This document shows, one piece after another, positions 39,480-49,105 of a stretch of 64,000 bases of DNA. The translations under genes were made by a program, and so were the position numbers. The notes under the pieces are model-generated. The model was given only the letters and a program-made list of their open reading frames with translations. It searched no databases and was not told the origin of the DNA. Origin of the DNA: Pseudonocardia acidicola (GTDB taxonomy: Bacteria > Actinomycetota > Actinomycetes > Mycobacteriales > Pseudonocardiaceae); NCBI RefSeq assembly GCF_012911935.1, contig NZ_JAAXLA010000033.1, positions 1 through 64,000 of the forward strand, given 5' to 3'. Every line of letters starts with the position of its first letter. The stretch's first letter is position 1.

Positions 39480-39929
39480 CTATCGCTCGGCCAGCAGCAG
39501 CCCGGCGGAATCGCCGGACCGGGTCACCGAACCGGAGAGCAGACCCGACCCCTCCGGTGCGTGCCCGGGGTCGTTGCCCTGCTCGACGATCCGGTTCAGC
39601 TCGTCGACGAACACCACGCGCGGGTCGTAGGCCTTGACCTCGGCCTCGTCCAGCTGCGCATAGGAGATCAGGATGACCAGGTCACCGGGGTGCACCAGGT
39701 GCGCCGCGGCGCCGTTGATGCCGATCACCCCGCTGCCCCGCTCACCGGGGATCACGTAGGTCTCCAGGCGGGACCCGTTGGTGATGTCGACGATCGCGAC
39801 CTGCTCGCCCTCGAGCAGGTCGGCGGCGTCCATCAGGTCCTGGTCGATGGTGACCGAGCCGACATAGTGCAGATCGGCCTGGGTCACCGTGGCGCGGTGG
39901 ATCTTGGACTTCATCATGGTGCGGAACAT
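39480..39929 (-). CDS. panD: Aspartate 1-decarboxylase
   Basis: PanD makes beta-alanine for pantothenate. It is a pyruvoyl enzyme made as a pro-protein that cleaves itself between Gly24 and Ser25; that pair is visible in YVGSVTIDQ. Length is 149 residues, longer than the E. coli 126 but like the mycobacterial form, with a flexible C-terminus ([17 protein letters not shown]). The N-terminal [20 protein letters not shown] is typical. In M. tuberculosis the C-terminal tail is where pyrazinoic acid resistance mutations fall. Lies between panC and coaX. Confidence 0.95.
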   Translation of the reverse strand: MFRTMMKSKIHRATVTQADLHYVGSVTIDQDLMDAADLLEGEQVAIVDITNGSRLETYVIPGERGSGVIGINGAAAHLVHPGDLVILISYAQLDEAEVKAYDPRVVFVDELNRIVEQGNDPGHAPEGSGLLSGSVTRSGDSAGLLLAER

Positions 39930-39944
39930 CGGCGTTCTCCCCCG

Positions 39945-40823
39945 CTACAGCTGGACCGGGACGTTGTCGATCAATCTGGTCGTGCCCAGGCGGGCGGCCA
40001 CCAGTAGCCGGGCCCGGCCGGTGGCGGGCGCCGGTCCGAGTTCCGGGTCGCGGAGCTCGAGGTACTCCACCTGCAGCGCCGGCTCCTCGGCCAGCACCGC
40101 GCGGGCGGTCTCCAGCACGGCGTCCGCGCCTCGGGCGGACACCGCGGCACCCTCGCGCAGCGCGCGGTACAGCGTCGCCGCACGGTGCCGGTCCTCGGCG
40201 GACAGGTAGATGTTGCGCGAGGACAGTGCCAGGCCGTCGGACTCGCGGACGGTCGGTACCCCGACCACGTGCAGCGGGAAGTCCAGATCGCGGACCATCT
40301 TCTGGATCAGCACCAGCTGCTGGTAGTCCTTCTCGCCGAACAGCGCCACATCCGGGCCGACGATGTGGAACAGCTTCGCGACGACGGTCAGCATCCCGGC
40401 GAAGTGACCGGGGCGGACGGCGCCCTCGAGCTGGTCGGCGACGGGCCCCGGGGCGAGCCGGGTGTCCGAGCCCGGCGGGTACATGTGCTCGACGCCGGGG
40501 GTGAGGACCAGCTCGACGCCCTCCTCGCGGCAGACCTCCAGGTCGGCCTCCAGCGGGCGCGGGTAGCGCTCCAGGTCCTCGCCCGAGCCGAACTGCAGCG
40601 GGTTCACGAAGATCGACACGGCGGTCACGGTGGATCCCGGGAGCCGGCGGGCGTGCCGGATCAGCTCGCGGTGCCCCTCGTGCAGCGCGCCCATCGTCGG
40701 CACCAGCGCAACCTTGCGGCCGGCGCCGCGCAACGCCCGGGTGACGACGTTCAGCTCGGCGGGCGTGCGGTGCACGGTGAGCCGGCCGGGGGCGTAACCG
40801 CCCTGCGTTCGTACGGTGGTCAC
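39945..40823 (-). CDS. panC: Pantoate-beta-alanine ligase (pantothenate synthetase)
   Basis: PanC joins pantoate and beta-alanine using ATP. The 292-residue protein has the HIGH-like motif GALHEGHREL, FVNPLQFGSGEDL, the Gln/Lys-containing FGEKDYQQL and the KMSKS-like loop LALSSRNIYL. It starts at GTG 40823 in a four-base GTGA overlap with the DUF2520 gene, so they are coupled. It forms a coenzyme A block with panD and coaX. Confidence 0.95.
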   Translation of the reverse strand: MTTVRTQGGYAPGRLTVHRTPAELNVVTRALRGAGRKVALVPTMGALHEGHRELIRHARRLPGSTVTAVSIFVNPLQFGSGEDLERYPRPLEADLEVCREEGVELVLTPGVEHMYPPGSDTRLAPGPVADQLEGAVRPGHFAGMLTVVAKLFHIVGPDVALFGEKDYQQLVLIQKMVRDLDFPLHVVGVPTVRESDGLALSSRNIYLSAEDRHRAATLYRALREGAAVSARGADAVLETARAVLAEEPALQVEYLELRDPELGPAPATGRARLLVAARLGTTRLIDNVPVQL

Positions 40824-41713
40824 CGTTGCTCCTTCAAACTGTCGCGGACCTCGTCGACGGCGTGGCTGGGCAGCAGCCCGGCCGCCTCGGCCCGGCGGGC
40901 GGTACGGCGGGCCAGCACCCGGTAGGTGTCGGCCAGGTCGGGGTCCACCGCGGCGAGCTCGCGCAGGTGGGTCCGTACGGTGCCGGCGTCACCGCGGGCC
41001 ACCGGGCCGGTCAGCGCCTTGTCGCCGTGGCGCAGCGCGTTGTCCAGCGCCGCGGACAGCAGCGGCGCGATGAGCCGCTCGGCGGGCCGGACGCCGGCGC
41101 GCTCGAGGATGTCGGCGCAGTCCCGGACCAGCGTGACCAGATGGTTGGCGCCGTGGGCCAGGGCCGAGTGATACAGCGGGCGGACCGCCTCGGCGATGCG
41201 CACCGGCTCGGCGCCCATCTCGACGACGAGCGCCTCCCCGACGCTCCAGCCCGCTTCGTCGTCCGCCGCCGCGGTGACCCCGACACAGCAGGCCGCCAGC
41301 CGGTCGACGTCCTCCGGGCGGCCGGTGAAGGTCATTGCCGGGTGCAGCGCGAGCGGCAGCACTCCGTGTTCGAGGGCCGGGTCGAGCACCGCGACGCCGT
41401 GCGCCCCGGAGGTGTGCACGACGATCTGCCCGGGCCGGAAGCAGCCGGCGCTCGCGAGCCCGCGGACCAGGCCGGCCAGCACGTCGTCGGGGACGGCGAG
41501 CAGGGCGAGGTCGGCATGCTGCACGACCTCGTCGGGGGGCAGCAGCGGCACGCCCGGCAGGAGCGTCCCGGCGCGGTGCACCGAGGCCCGGGAAACCCCG
41601 GACGTGGCGACGACGTGGTGACCGGCGGCGGCCAGGGACGCACCCAGAACGGATCCCACACGGCCGGCGGAGACCACTCCGACGGCCAGCCGGGCAGGCC
41701 GGCCTGCACTCAT
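40820..41713 (-). CDS. Rossmann-fold/DUF2520 protein, Rv3603c-like
   Basis: A 297-residue protein with an N-terminal NAD(P)-binding fold (AVGVVSAGRVGSVLGASLAAAG) and a helical DUF2520 C-terminal domain (VRPLYHSALAHGANHLVTL; ALTGPVARGDAGTVRTHL). Families with this layout resemble ketopantoate/2-hydroxyacid reductases, and the gene is coupled to panC, so a role in pantothenate supply is plausible but unproven. The ATG at 41713 has AAGGAG upstream. Corresponds in place to Rv3603c. Confidence 0.82.
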   Translation of the reverse strand: MSAGRPARLAVGVVSAGRVGSVLGASLAAAGHHVVATSGVSRASVHRAGTLLPGVPLLPPDEVVQHADLALLAVPDDVLAGLVRGLASAGCFRPGQIVVHTSGAHGVAVLDPALEHGVLPLALHPAMTFTGRPEDVDRLAACCVGVTAAADDEAGWSVGEALVVEMGAEPVRIAEAVRPLYHSALAHGANHLVTLVRDCADILERAGVRPAERLIAPLLSAALDNALRHGDKALTGPVARGDAGTVRTHLRELAAVDPDLADTYRVLARRTARRAEAAGLLPSHAVDEVRDSLKEQR

Positions 41714-41856
41714 CACGCGCTCCTTGCTCGTTCCAGTCCCGTGGCGGGTACCAGACGAGGTGTCGGCTACTGGTGGCGACGCGACCACAGGCTAGACGCG
41801 GCCGGGGTCCGCGGCGACGCCGCGTGACCGGGTTCACCAGGCGCAACGGCCGGCGG

Positions 41857-43311
41857 CTACCGCGCGGGACCGTCCGGTGGGGGTCCGGCCGCGCCGGGAT
41901 ACGGCGACGCTCCCGGGTGCGGCCCGGCGGGCGGACGGCCGGCGGGCGGACGGCCGGTCGGCGGCGGACCGGCCGGATACGGCGGCCGCCCCTGGTGCGG
42001 CGGGTAGGTCGCGGGCCCCGGCCGGGGCCGGCCACCGGGCGCGCCGCCCCAGGGCGGGCCCGGTGTCCGGGGGCCGGGCGGCCCGCCGTGGCCAGGCACG
42101 GGCATCGGCGGGTGCGTCGGCGGCGGTGGCCGCCATCCCGGGGGCGGCTGCCGGCGCCAGGCCGCGGTGAGCGCGTCGGGCATCCCGACCGCCCGGGCGC
42201 GCGCCCTCGTCAGCGCGACGAGCCGCTCCTCGTGGCGCTGCTGGGCGTTGTCCTGGACCGAACCGCGGGAGATGCGGGACCGCAGGAACGCCAGCTCCGT
42301 CACGGCGGCCTGGTAGTCGGCGACGGCCCGCGCGGCGTGCTTGCCGGAGCGCTGCTTCACCGCGGCCCGCCACCCCCGCCGGCCCGCGAGGCTGGCCAGC
42401 AACTGCACCTCGCTCGGCGCGATCCACCCCGCCTGCGCGAAACCGGGCAGCTGATCGGCGACGATCCGCTGTTCCCGGCGGCGCTGCCACACCACCAGCG
42501 TGACCATCCCGAGGAAGATCGGCACCATCACGAAGCCGTAGACCCCGATGAACACGCCGCCGCCGTACAGCGTCGCCGAGCTGTTCCACAGCGCGTGCAG
42601 CACGACGGCCAGCAGATAGCCGCCGAGCACGGCCAGCACCCGCCTGACGGGGCTGCGGGTGGTCGCGGCGATACCGGCGCCGATACCGGTCATCGCGGTG
42701 AACAGCGGGTGCGCGAACGGGGAGAACACCCCGCGCAGCAGCAGCACGGCCAGCACCCCGCCGTTCTGGCTCGCCGCCGCGTGCTCGGCGAAGGCCCGCC
42801 CGATGTAGAGGATGTTCTCGGTGAACGCGAACCCGGCGGCCACCAGCCCGGCGTAGACGATCCCGTCGACGATCCCGTCGAACTCGCGGCGCCGGAAGAC
42901 GAGCAGGCCGACCAGGAACAGGCCCTTCAACGCCTCCTCGACGAACGGGGCGATGATGGTGGCCCCGAGCAGGTCCCCGCGGCCGCGGCCGAGAAGCTGA
43001 TCGGCGGCCAGCGCGGCGCTGCTGTTGATCAGCAGCGCGGACAGCGCCGCGAAACAGGCGCCCCACAGGAAGGCGACGAGCAGCATCCGCGGCGGCTCGG
43101 GTTCCCAGCGGTCGATCCACAGGAACGCCGCGACCACGGGCCCGACCGGCAGCAGCGCGCACAACGCCCCGACGACGACCGCGCCCGCGCCGACCGACCG
43201 GCCGACCAGCCCCAGGACCACCAGCCCGCAGACGCCGAGCGCGACCAGGCCGACCACCGGCGCCAGGACACCACGATGTTGCCGAGTGGGCATCGGGAGC
43301 GACTGCGCCAT
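41857..43311 (-). CDS. PrsW-family intramembrane metalloprotease
   Basis: A 484-residue membrane protein. Hydrophobic segments fill residues ~15-265 and the PrsW family motifs are seen: PFVEEALKGLFL (paired Glu, Lys), GFAFTENILY, FAHPLFTA and VLHALWNSS, which supply metal-binding Glu/His. In Bacillus, PrsW cleaves an anti-sigma factor. After residue ~380 the protein becomes a proline/glycine-rich tail (PPPGWRPPPPTHPPMP type), probably disordered. Corresponds in place to Rv3604c. Substrate unknown. Confidence 0.85.
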   Translation of the reverse strand: MAQSLPMPTRQHRGVLAPVVGLVALGVCGLVVLGLVGRSVGAGAVVVGALCALLPVGPVVAAFLWIDRWEPEPPRMLLVAFLWGACFAALSALLINSSAALAADQLLGRGRGDLLGATIIAPFVEEALKGLFLVGLLVFRRREFDGIVDGIVYAGLVAAGFAFTENILYIGRAFAEHAAASQNGGVLAVLLLRGVFSPFAHPLFTAMTGIGAGIAATTRSPVRRVLAVLGGYLLAVVLHALWNSSATLYGGGVFIGVYGFVMVPIFLGMVTLVVWQRRREQRIVADQLPGFAQAGWIAPSEVQLLASLAGRRGWRAAVKQRSGKHAARAVADYQAAVTELAFLRSRISRGSVQDNAQQRHEERLVALTRARARAVGMPDALTAAWRRQPPPGWRPPPPTHPPMPVPGHGGPPGPRTPGPPWGGAPGGRPRPGPATYPPHQGRPPYPAGPPPTGRPPAGRPPAGPHPGASPYPGAAGPPPDGPAR

Positions 43312-43367
43312 GCCCGGGGAGCCTACGGGCGATCACCGTCGGCCGCGCGGGACCGGGACCGGCCCCG

Positions 43368-43841
43368 TCAGGATCCGGTGGGATCGTCCTCCGGGCCGGA
43401 TCCCTTGTCGTCGGGGGTGCGGCAGCAGCGCTCCAGCCACAGCGCGCCCGCGACCAGGCCGATCGCGCACAGCAGGCCGACCCCGGCCGCCACCGTGTCG
43501 TCGGCCGCCGCCGCGACGGCCCCACGCAGCGGCAGCACGTAGGCCAGCAGTCCGGCCCACAGGCCGGCGACGAGGGCCCCGGCCCGCGCCGAGGCCTGGG
43601 CCAGCAGCACCGCTCGCGCGGCCACCAGGGGCTGCACCGGCCGGGCGCCCGGGCGGCGCTCGATGCGCGCCCGCAGCGCGTTGCCGGCGATCGTCTCGGC
43701 CAGCCCCAGCACGCCCAGGGTCACCCCGGCCGGGCCCGGGAACGACGGCAGCGAGCCGTAGGTGAGCCGGACCAGCAAGTACGCGATCACCGCCGTCACC
43801 AGCCCGGTGACGAGCAGGTCGCGCACCCGGGTGGGGGTCAT
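43368..43841 (-). CDS. DUF3180 membrane protein, Rv3605c-like
   Basis: A 157-residue membrane protein with four hydrophobic segments (VTGLVTAVIAYLLV; VTLGVLGLAETIAG; AGALVAGLWAGLLAYVL; GVGLLCAIGLVAGALW) and a basic stretch between segments two and three (RARIERRPGARPVQPLVAAR), typical of DUF3180. Its ATG overlaps the folK stop as ATGA. The family sits at the end of the folate operon across actinobacteria, but its function is unknown. Confidence 0.85.
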   Translation of the reverse strand: MTPTRVRDLLVTGLVTAVIAYLLVRLTYGSLPSFPGPAGVTLGVLGLAETIAGNALRARIERRPGARPVQPLVAARAVLLAQASARAGALVAGLWAGLLAYVLPLRGAVAAAADDTVAAGVGLLCAIGLVAGALWLERCCRTPDDKGSGPEDDPTGS

Positions 43842-44353
43842 CGCGGGAGCTCCCACCTCAGATCGTCGCGGCGTCGCATGCCTGCGGCGTCGGCGGGCGG
43901 CAGCGCGTCGAGCAGCGCGCGGACCGGCCCGTGCCCGGGCAGCACCGCGTCCGGGTCCACGTCCAGCCAGGGCCGCAGCACCGTCGCCCGGGAAGGCGTG
44001 CCCGGGTGCGGCAGCAGCAGTTCCGGGTCGTCGCTGTGGACGGCTCCGTCGGCGCCGTCCACGGTGACCACGTCGACGTCGAGGGTGCGCGGCCCCCAGC
44101 GGACCTCACGGACCCGGCCCGCGGCGTTCTCCAGACGCCGGCCGCGGCACAGCCAGCCCCGCGCGTCGGTGGCCGGGTCGTCGACGATGATCACGGCGTT
44201 GAGGAAGTCGTCCTGCTCGACGCCGCCCCACGGCGCGGTCTCGTAGACCGGGGAGGCGGCGACGAGCACATCGGCGAGATCGACGACGACGGTGCGCAGG
44301 TACGCGAACCGGTCGCCGAGGTTCGACCCCAGGGACAGCACCGCGCGGCTCAT
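43838..44353 (-). CDS. folK: 6-hydroxymethyl-dihydropterin pyrophosphokinase
   Basis: FolK transfers pyrophosphate from ATP to 6-hydroxymethyl-dihydropterin, just before FolP. The 171-residue protein shows SLGSNLGDRF at the start, the substrate loop TAPWGGVEQDDFLNAV, and the signature RWGPRTLDVDVV with the two catalytic Asp. The 79-base gap to folB contains the 22-bp repeat array, so folK may have its own promoter here despite the otherwise overlapping folate genes. Confidence 0.94.
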   Translation of the reverse strand: MSRAVLSLGSNLGDRFAYLRTVVVDLADVLVAASPVYETAPWGGVEQDDFLNAVIIVDDPATDARGWLCRGRRLENAAGRVREVRWGPRTLDVDVVTVDGADGAVHSDDPELLLPHPGTPSRATVLRPWLDVDPDAVLPGHGPVRALLDALPPADAAGMRRRDDLRWELPR

Positions 44354-44367
44354 CGGGACGGCCCGCC

Positions 44368-44429
44368 CGAAGAGGTCGACTCGGCCGCCCGAAAATGCCG
44401 ACTCGCGCTCCCGAAACTGCCGACTCGCG
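44368..44429. repeat. 22-bp-period tandem repeat, copy B (inverted)
   Basis: Two clear units on the + strand, CGAAAATGCCGACTCGCG at 44390 and CGAAACTGCCGACTCGCG at 44412, start 22 bases apart. A weaker unit (CGAAGAGGTCGACTCG) begins 22 bases earlier at 44368. Read on the other strand they are CGCGAGTCGGCAnTTTCG, the same as the array at 30883. The array fills the folB-folK gap. Confidence 0.8.
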
Positions 44430-44432
44430 GGG

Positions 44433-44840
44433 TCATGCGGGGACGATCCGTCCGCGGGGGTCGGGGCCGGAGCGGCCGTTGCGGCGGGAGCGGCGCGCGA
44501 CCACCGCCACGTCGGCGAACTCCAGGGGGATCGGGGCCTGCGGCTTGTGCAGCGTCACCTCGACGGCGTGCACCCGTTCGTCGGTCATGACCTCCTCGGC
44601 GATCCGCGCGGAGACGGTCTCGATGAGGTTGCACGGCTCGCCGCCGACCACCGCGGCGGCCCGCTGGGCGAGCGCGCCGTAGTCGAGGGTGTCGGCGAGG
44701 TCGTCGGACTTCGCGGCGGCGTCCAGGTCGATCCAGACCGTCACGTCGACGACGAAGTCCTGCCCGTCGCGGCGCTCGTGGTCGAACACGCCGTGGTGGC
44801 CGCGGACCCTGAGTCCGCGCAGCTCGATCCGGTCGGTCAC
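44433..44840 (-). CDS. folB: Dihydroneopterin aldolase
   Basis: FolB cleaves dihydroneopterin to 6-hydroxymethyl-dihydropterin and glycolaldehyde. It is a 135-residue tunnelling-fold protein: [22 protein letters not shown] at the start with the catalytic Tyr/Glu region, [22 protein letters not shown] and the C-terminal [14 protein letters not shown] at 44840 overlaps the folP stop as GTGA. The last ~20 residues ([17 protein letters not shown]) are a basic extension. Confidence 0.92.
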   Translation of the reverse strand: MTDRIELRGLRVRGHHGVFDHERRDGQDFVVDVTVWIDLDAAAKSDDLADTLDYGALAQRAAAVVGGEPCNLIETVSARIAEEVMTDERVHAVEVTLHKPQAPIPLEFADVAVVARRSRRNGRSGPDPRGRIVPA

Positions 44841-45724
44841 GGGCCGGACCCGCCCAGCCAGGGACCGGTGCGGGCCCGCGAAGCCCCCAGCCGCCAGGCC
44901 GCGGTCACCGCGATCGCATCCATCGATGCGCCCACGTCGTGCACCCGCACCCCCCAGGCCCCGGCGTTCGCGGCGAGCGCGCTGATCGCGGCGGTGGCCA
45001 CCTCGCGGCCGTCCGGCGGGCGGACGGTGCCGTCGGCGTCGGCCAGCAACTGGCCGAGGAAGCGCTTGCGCGACGCCCCGACCAGCACCGGGAAGCCCAG
45101 CGCGACGAGGACGTCCAGCCGGCGCAGCAGCGCCCAGTTGTGCCCGGCGGTCTTGGCGAACCCGAGCCCCGGGTCGAGCACGATCCGGGACGGATCCACC
45201 CCGGCCATCACCGCGTGGTCGGCGCGGGCGACCAGCTCGGCGCGCACCTCGCCGATCACGTCCTCGTAGGTGGCCAGGTTCTGCATCCGGTCGCTGTGCC
45301 CACGCCAGTGCATGAGGATCCACGGCACCCGGGCGTCGGCCACGACGGCGGCCATCGCCGGATCGGCGAGGCCACCGGACACGTCGTTGACGACGGTCGC
45401 GCCCGCCTCCACGGCGGCCTCGGCCACCGCCGCCCGCGTGGTGTCGACGCTGACCGTGACGCCTTCGGCGACCAGGTCCCGGATCACCGGGGCGACCCGC
45501 GCCGTCTCCGTCGCGGCATCCACGCGGCCGGCGCCCGGCCGGGTGGACTCGCCGCCCACGTCGATCAGGTCGGCCCCCGAGTCACGCATCGCGACGCCGT
45601 GCGCCACGGCGTGCTCGCGGTCCAGATAGCGCCCGCCGTCGGAGAACGAATCGGGCGTCACGTTGAGGATCCCCATCACCGCGCAGCGCCCGAGGTTCGG
45701 CAGGCCGTAACCCTCGGCACTCAT
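44837..45724 (-). CDS. folP: Dihydropteroate synthase
   Basis: FolP condenses the pterin pyrophosphate with p-aminobenzoate, the sulfonamide target. The 295-residue TIM barrel has [44 protein letters not shown] and [10 protein letters not shown], all required for substrate binding. It abuts folE (one base between) and overlaps folB, forming the folE-folP-folB-folK operon typical of actinobacteria. Confidence 0.95.
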   Translation of the reverse strand: MSAEGYGLPNLGRCAVMGILNVTPDSFSDGGRYLDREHAVAHGVAMRDSGADLIDVGGESTRPGAGRVDAATETARVAPVIRDLVAEGVTVSVDTTRAAVAEAAVEAGATVVNDVSGGLADPAMAAVVADARVPWILMHWRGHSDRMQNLATYEDVIGEVRAELVARADHAVMAGVDPSRIVLDPGLGFAKTAGHNWALLRRLDVLVALGFPVLVGASRKRFLGQLLADADGTVRPPDGREVATAAISALAANAGAWGVRVHDVGASMDAIAVTAAWRLGASRARTGPWLGGSGP

Positions 45725-45725
45725 G

Positions 45726-46352
45726 TCAGCTACCCCGGATCAGCGACAACGCCTCGGCCCGGGACGTCGGCGAGCTCTGGAAGAGCCCCCGGACCGCCGA
45801 CGTGGTGGTACGCGAGCCCGGCTTGCGGATGCCCCGCATCGCCATGCACAGGTGCTCGGCCTCGATGACGACGATGACCCCGCGCGGATCCAGCTTGCGG
45901 ACCAGCGCGTCGGCCACCTGGCCCGTCAGCCGCTCCTGCACCTGCGGACGCTTCGCGTAGAGGTCGACCAGGCGCGCGAGCTTGGACAGCCCGGTGACCC
46001 GGCCGGTGCACGACGGGATGTAGCCGACGTGCGCGACGCCGTGGAACGGCACCAGGTGGTGCTCGCACGTCGAGTACATCGGAATGTCCTTGACCAGGAT
46101 GAGCTCCTGGTGGTCCTCGTCGAACGTCTTGTCCAGCACGTGGTCCGGATCGGTGTAGAGGCCCGCGAACATCTCCTCGTACGCCCGCGCGACCCGGGCC
46201 GGGGTGTCCCGCAGGCCCTCCCGGTCCGGATCCTCTCCGCACGCGATCAGCAGCTCCCGAATGGCCGCCTCGGCGCGCACCCGATCGACACCCCGGCGGC
46301 CGTCGACCGCGGCCGAAGCCGCGGTCAGGCCGCCGGGGACGTTGCCGCTCAG
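45726..46352 (-). CDS. folE: GTP cyclohydrolase I, with apparent CTG start
   Basis: FolE opens GTP to dihydroneopterin triphosphate, the first step of folate synthesis. The catalytic domain has the zinc-binding [12 protein letters not shown] and HLCMAMRG, plus [18 protein letters not shown] and [10 protein letters not shown]. Starting at CTG 46352, in a CTGA overlap with the ftsH stop, gives 208 residues and an N-terminus of length similar to M. tuberculosis FolE before the [10 protein letters not shown] helix. The only alternative near it is GTG 46280, which would begin just before that helix. Confidence 0.92.
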   Translation of the reverse strand: MSGNVPGGLTAASAAVDGRRGVDRVRAEAAIRELLIACGEDPDREGLRDTPARVARAYEEMFAGLYTDPDHVLDKTFDEDHQELILVKDIPMYSTCEHHLVPFHGVAHVGYIPSCTGRVTGLSKLARLVDLYAKRPQVQERLTGQVADALVRKLDPRGVIVVIEAEHLCMAMRGIRKPGSRTTTSAVRGLFQSSPTSRAEALSLIRGS

Positions 46353-48763
46353 TTCCCGCCGCCGGTGGTCGGGCCCGTCGGGCCGCCGGGCTCGCGCCCG
46401 TCGGCACCGCTCGGGTTCTCCCCGCTGGGGACGCCGTGCCGGCCGTTCTCGCCGCCTCCCGGGTACTGGCCGGGCGTGCCCGGCTGCCACTGATCCGGCG
46501 GCCAGGCCTGCCCGGCCGGTGTGGTCGCGGGCCGCCAGTCCGGCGGCGCGCCGTAGTTCGGCGGCACCGAGTTCGGCGGCACCGAGTTCGGCGGCACCTG
46601 GCCGGACGGCGGGGTCTGCCCCTGGGCCGGCCCGTTCGGCCGGCCCTGCTCACCCCGCCCGTACGGGGCGGGGAACGCCGCGGTCGGGAACGGGGGCTGG
46701 CTGCCCGGGAAGCCACCGTTGGGACCCGGCTGCGGGATCGGCCCGCCGTTGGGCCCGGGGGCGGGCACCCCGTTGGCGCCGCCGGGGTAGGAGCCCACCG
46801 GGGCGGGCTCGCGGACCGGCTCGGTGTGCGGCGGCCACGGCTCGCCGCGCTCGCGGGCCTGCTCGGCCGGGGTGAGGATCGGCGGCTTGTCCGACGGGGT
46901 GCGCCCGCCGAAGTCGTTGAACGCGGTGATCCGGGGCCGCTTCTCCACCCGGTCGAAGATGCGCTCGAGGTCGGTCCGGTTCAGCGTCTCCTTCTGCAGG
47001 AGCTCGTAGACCAGGTCGTCCAGGACGTCGCGGTAGGTGTTGAGGATGTCCCACGCCTCGGTGTGCGCGGCCTCGATCAGCGCGCGCACCTCCTCGTCGA
47101 TCTCGTGCGCGACCTCGAGGGAGTAGTCGGCCTGGTGACCCATGGAGCGGCCGAGGAACGGGTCGCCCTGGTCGCGGCCGTACCGCACGGCACCGAGGCG
47201 GGCGCTCATGCCGTACTCGGTGACCATCGCCTTGGCGATCTTGGTGGCCTGGTCGATGTCCGAGGAGGCACCGGTGGTGGGCTCGTGGAAGACGAGCTCC
47301 TCGGCGGACCGGCCACCCATCGCGAACACGAGCCGGCCGATCATCTCCGAGCGGGTCATCAGGCCCTTGTCGTCCTCGGGGACCACGAGCGCGTGCCCGC
47401 CGGTGCGGCCACGAGGCAGGATCGTCAGCTTGTACACCGGCTCGAGGTCCGGCATCGCCCACGCGGCCAGCGCGTGCCCGCCCTCGTGGTAGGCGGTGAT
47501 CTTCTTCTCCTGCTCAGAGATGATCTTGGTCTTGCGCCGGGGCCCGCCGACGACCCGGTCGACCGACTCCTCCAGCGCCGCCGCGGTGATCAGCGTCCCG
47601 TTCTCCCGGGCGGTGAGCAGCGCGGCCTCGTTGATGACGTTGGCCAGGTCGGCACCGGACATCCCGACCGTGCGCTTGGCCAGGCCGTCGAAGTCCACGT
47701 CGCCTGCGAAAGGCTTGCCCTTCGAGTGCACGGCGAGGATCGCCTTGCGGCCGGCCAGGTCGGGAGCCCCGACCGGGATCTGCCGGTCGAACCGGCCCGG
47801 GCGCAGCAGCGCCGGGTCGAGGATGTCCGGCCGGTTGGTGGCCGCGATCAGGATGATGCCGCCGCGCGCATCGAAGCCGTCCATCTCGACCAGCAGCTGG
47901 TTGAGGGTCTGCTCGCGCTCGTCGTGCCCGCCGCCGAGGCCGGCGCCGCGCTGACGGCCGACCGCGTCGATCTCGTCGACGAAGATGATGCACGGCGAGT
48001 TCTGCTTGGCCTGTTCGAAAAGGTCGCGGACCCGGCTCGCGCCGACACCGACGAACATCTCGACGAAGTCGGAACCGGAGATCGTGTAGAACGGCACGCC
48101 CGCCTCGCCGGCGACCGCGCGAGCCAGCAGGGTCTTACCGGTGCCGGGCGGCCCGTAGAGCAGCACGCCCTTCGGGATCTTGGCGCCCAGCGCCTGGTAG
48201 CGGCCCGGGTTCTGCAGGAAGTCCTTGATCTCGTGCAGCTCCTCGACGGCCTCGTCGGCCCCCGCGACGTCACCGAAGGTCGTCTTCGGCATGTCCTTGG
48301 AGAGCTGCTTGGCCTTCGACTTGCCGAAGGACATCACCCGGTTCCCGCCGCCCTGGGCGTTGTTCATCATCCAGAACAGGATGAGCAGCACCAGGCCCAG
48401 CGGAATCAGGTAGATCAGCATCGTGACCAGGAACGAGTCCTGGCGCACGACGGTGTTGAAGGTCGGTTTGTTGCTCGCGTTCTGCAGCGAGGTGAAGATC
48501 TGACCCGCGCTCTGCGCGGGGTACTGCGTGATGATCTGGGTCGCGCCCTCGACCGGACTGTTCAGCGTGAGGCGGAGCCGCTGCTCCTTGTCCTCGACCA
48601 GCGCGTCCTTGACGTTGCCGTTCGCGATCTGAGTCAGTGCGGTGGAGGTCGGGACCTGGGTGTAGCCACGCGTGTCGTCGAACAGCACGCTGAACGTGAA
48701 GTAGATCAGGATCGCTGCGAGGATCCAGATCAACGGGTTGCGGAGCAGGCGCTTGCGGTCCAT
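46349..48763 (-). CDS. ftsH: ATP-dependent zinc metalloprotease FtsH
   Basis: FtsH is a membrane-anchored AAA+ protease that degrades membrane and regulatory proteins. At 804 residues it has two N-terminal membrane segments around residues 10-25 and 113-135, Walker [20 protein letters not shown], Walker [13 protein letters not shown], the second region of homology and the zinc motif HEGGH. The C-terminal ~170 residues are Pro/Gly/Asn-rich and contain a 15-base tandem repeat at 46557-46601 encoding PPNSV units. Its stop overlaps the proposed folE start. Confidence 0.96.
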   Translation of the reverse strand: MDRKRLLRNPLIWILAAILIYFTFSVLFDDTRGYTQVPTSTALTQIANGNVKDALVEDKEQRLRLTLNSPVEGATQIITQYPAQSAGQIFTSLQNASNKPTFNTVVRQDSFLVTMLIYLIPLGLVLLILFWMMNNAQGGGNRVMSFGKSKAKQLSKDMPKTTFGDVAGADEAVEELHEIKDFLQNPGRYQALGAKIPKGVLLYGPPGTGKTLLARAVAGEAGVPFYTISGSDFVEMFVGVGASRVRDLFEQAKQNSPCIIFVDEIDAVGRQRGAGLGGGHDEREQTLNQLLVEMDGFDARGGIILIAATNRPDILDPALLRPGRFDRQIPVGAPDLAGRKAILAVHSKGKPFAGDVDFDGLAKRTVGMSGADLANVINEAALLTARENGTLITAAALEESVDRVVGGPRRKTKIISEQEKKITAYHEGGHALAAWAMPDLEPVYKLTILPRGRTGGHALVVPEDDKGLMTRSEMIGRLVFAMGGRSAEELVFHEPTTGASSDIDQATKIAKAMVTEYGMSARLGAVRYGRDQGDPFLGRSMGHQADYSLEVAHEIDEEVRALIEAAHTEAWDILNTYRDVLDDLVYELLQKETLNRTDLERIFDRVEKRPRITAFNDFGGRTPSDKPPILTPAEQARERGEPWPPHTEPVREPAPVGSYPGGANGVPAPGPNGGPIPQPGPNGGFPGSQPPFPTAAFPAPYGRGEQGRPNGPAQGQTPPSGQVPPNSVPPNSVPPNYGAPPDWRPATTPAGQAWPPDQWQPGTPGQYPGGGENGRHGVPSGENPSGADGREPGGPTGPTTGGGN

Positions 48764-49105
48764 GCAGCTTCGGCCTGGCGGCCTTCACCCTCCCTGGCGA
48801 TAATCTCCGGCAGCGGTCCACCGCAGGTGCGCACACTGCCGGCCCCGAGTTCGCCAGGATAGCGGGCCTGGCGCCATCGCGCGCCACCACGCTGACCGGC
48901 GAACACCGAGGTGGATACGTGTAAGGCCAACGAGCCGGCACCCGATGGTGTTCCCCGGCACCGATACCCGGCACCGGCACGGCGCCGCCGCGAGCGCCGA
49001 CATCACCGAAAAGGTGGCGTATCCCACTGCCCCCGGTCGTCGTTAACCGTCGACGAGCGAGCACTCGGGGCGGGTTCGACCCGTCCGTGGCGGCGGGGAG
49101 AGCAG
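48764..49105. other. Intergenic region between ftsH and the serine protease
   Basis: A 342-base gap between two divergent genes, so it contains both promoters. No tRNA, riboswitch or inverted repeat of note was recognised. A slightly AT-richer patch at 49031-49065 (CGTTAACCGTCGACG) is the most promoter-like part for the protease gene. Confidence 0.4.
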
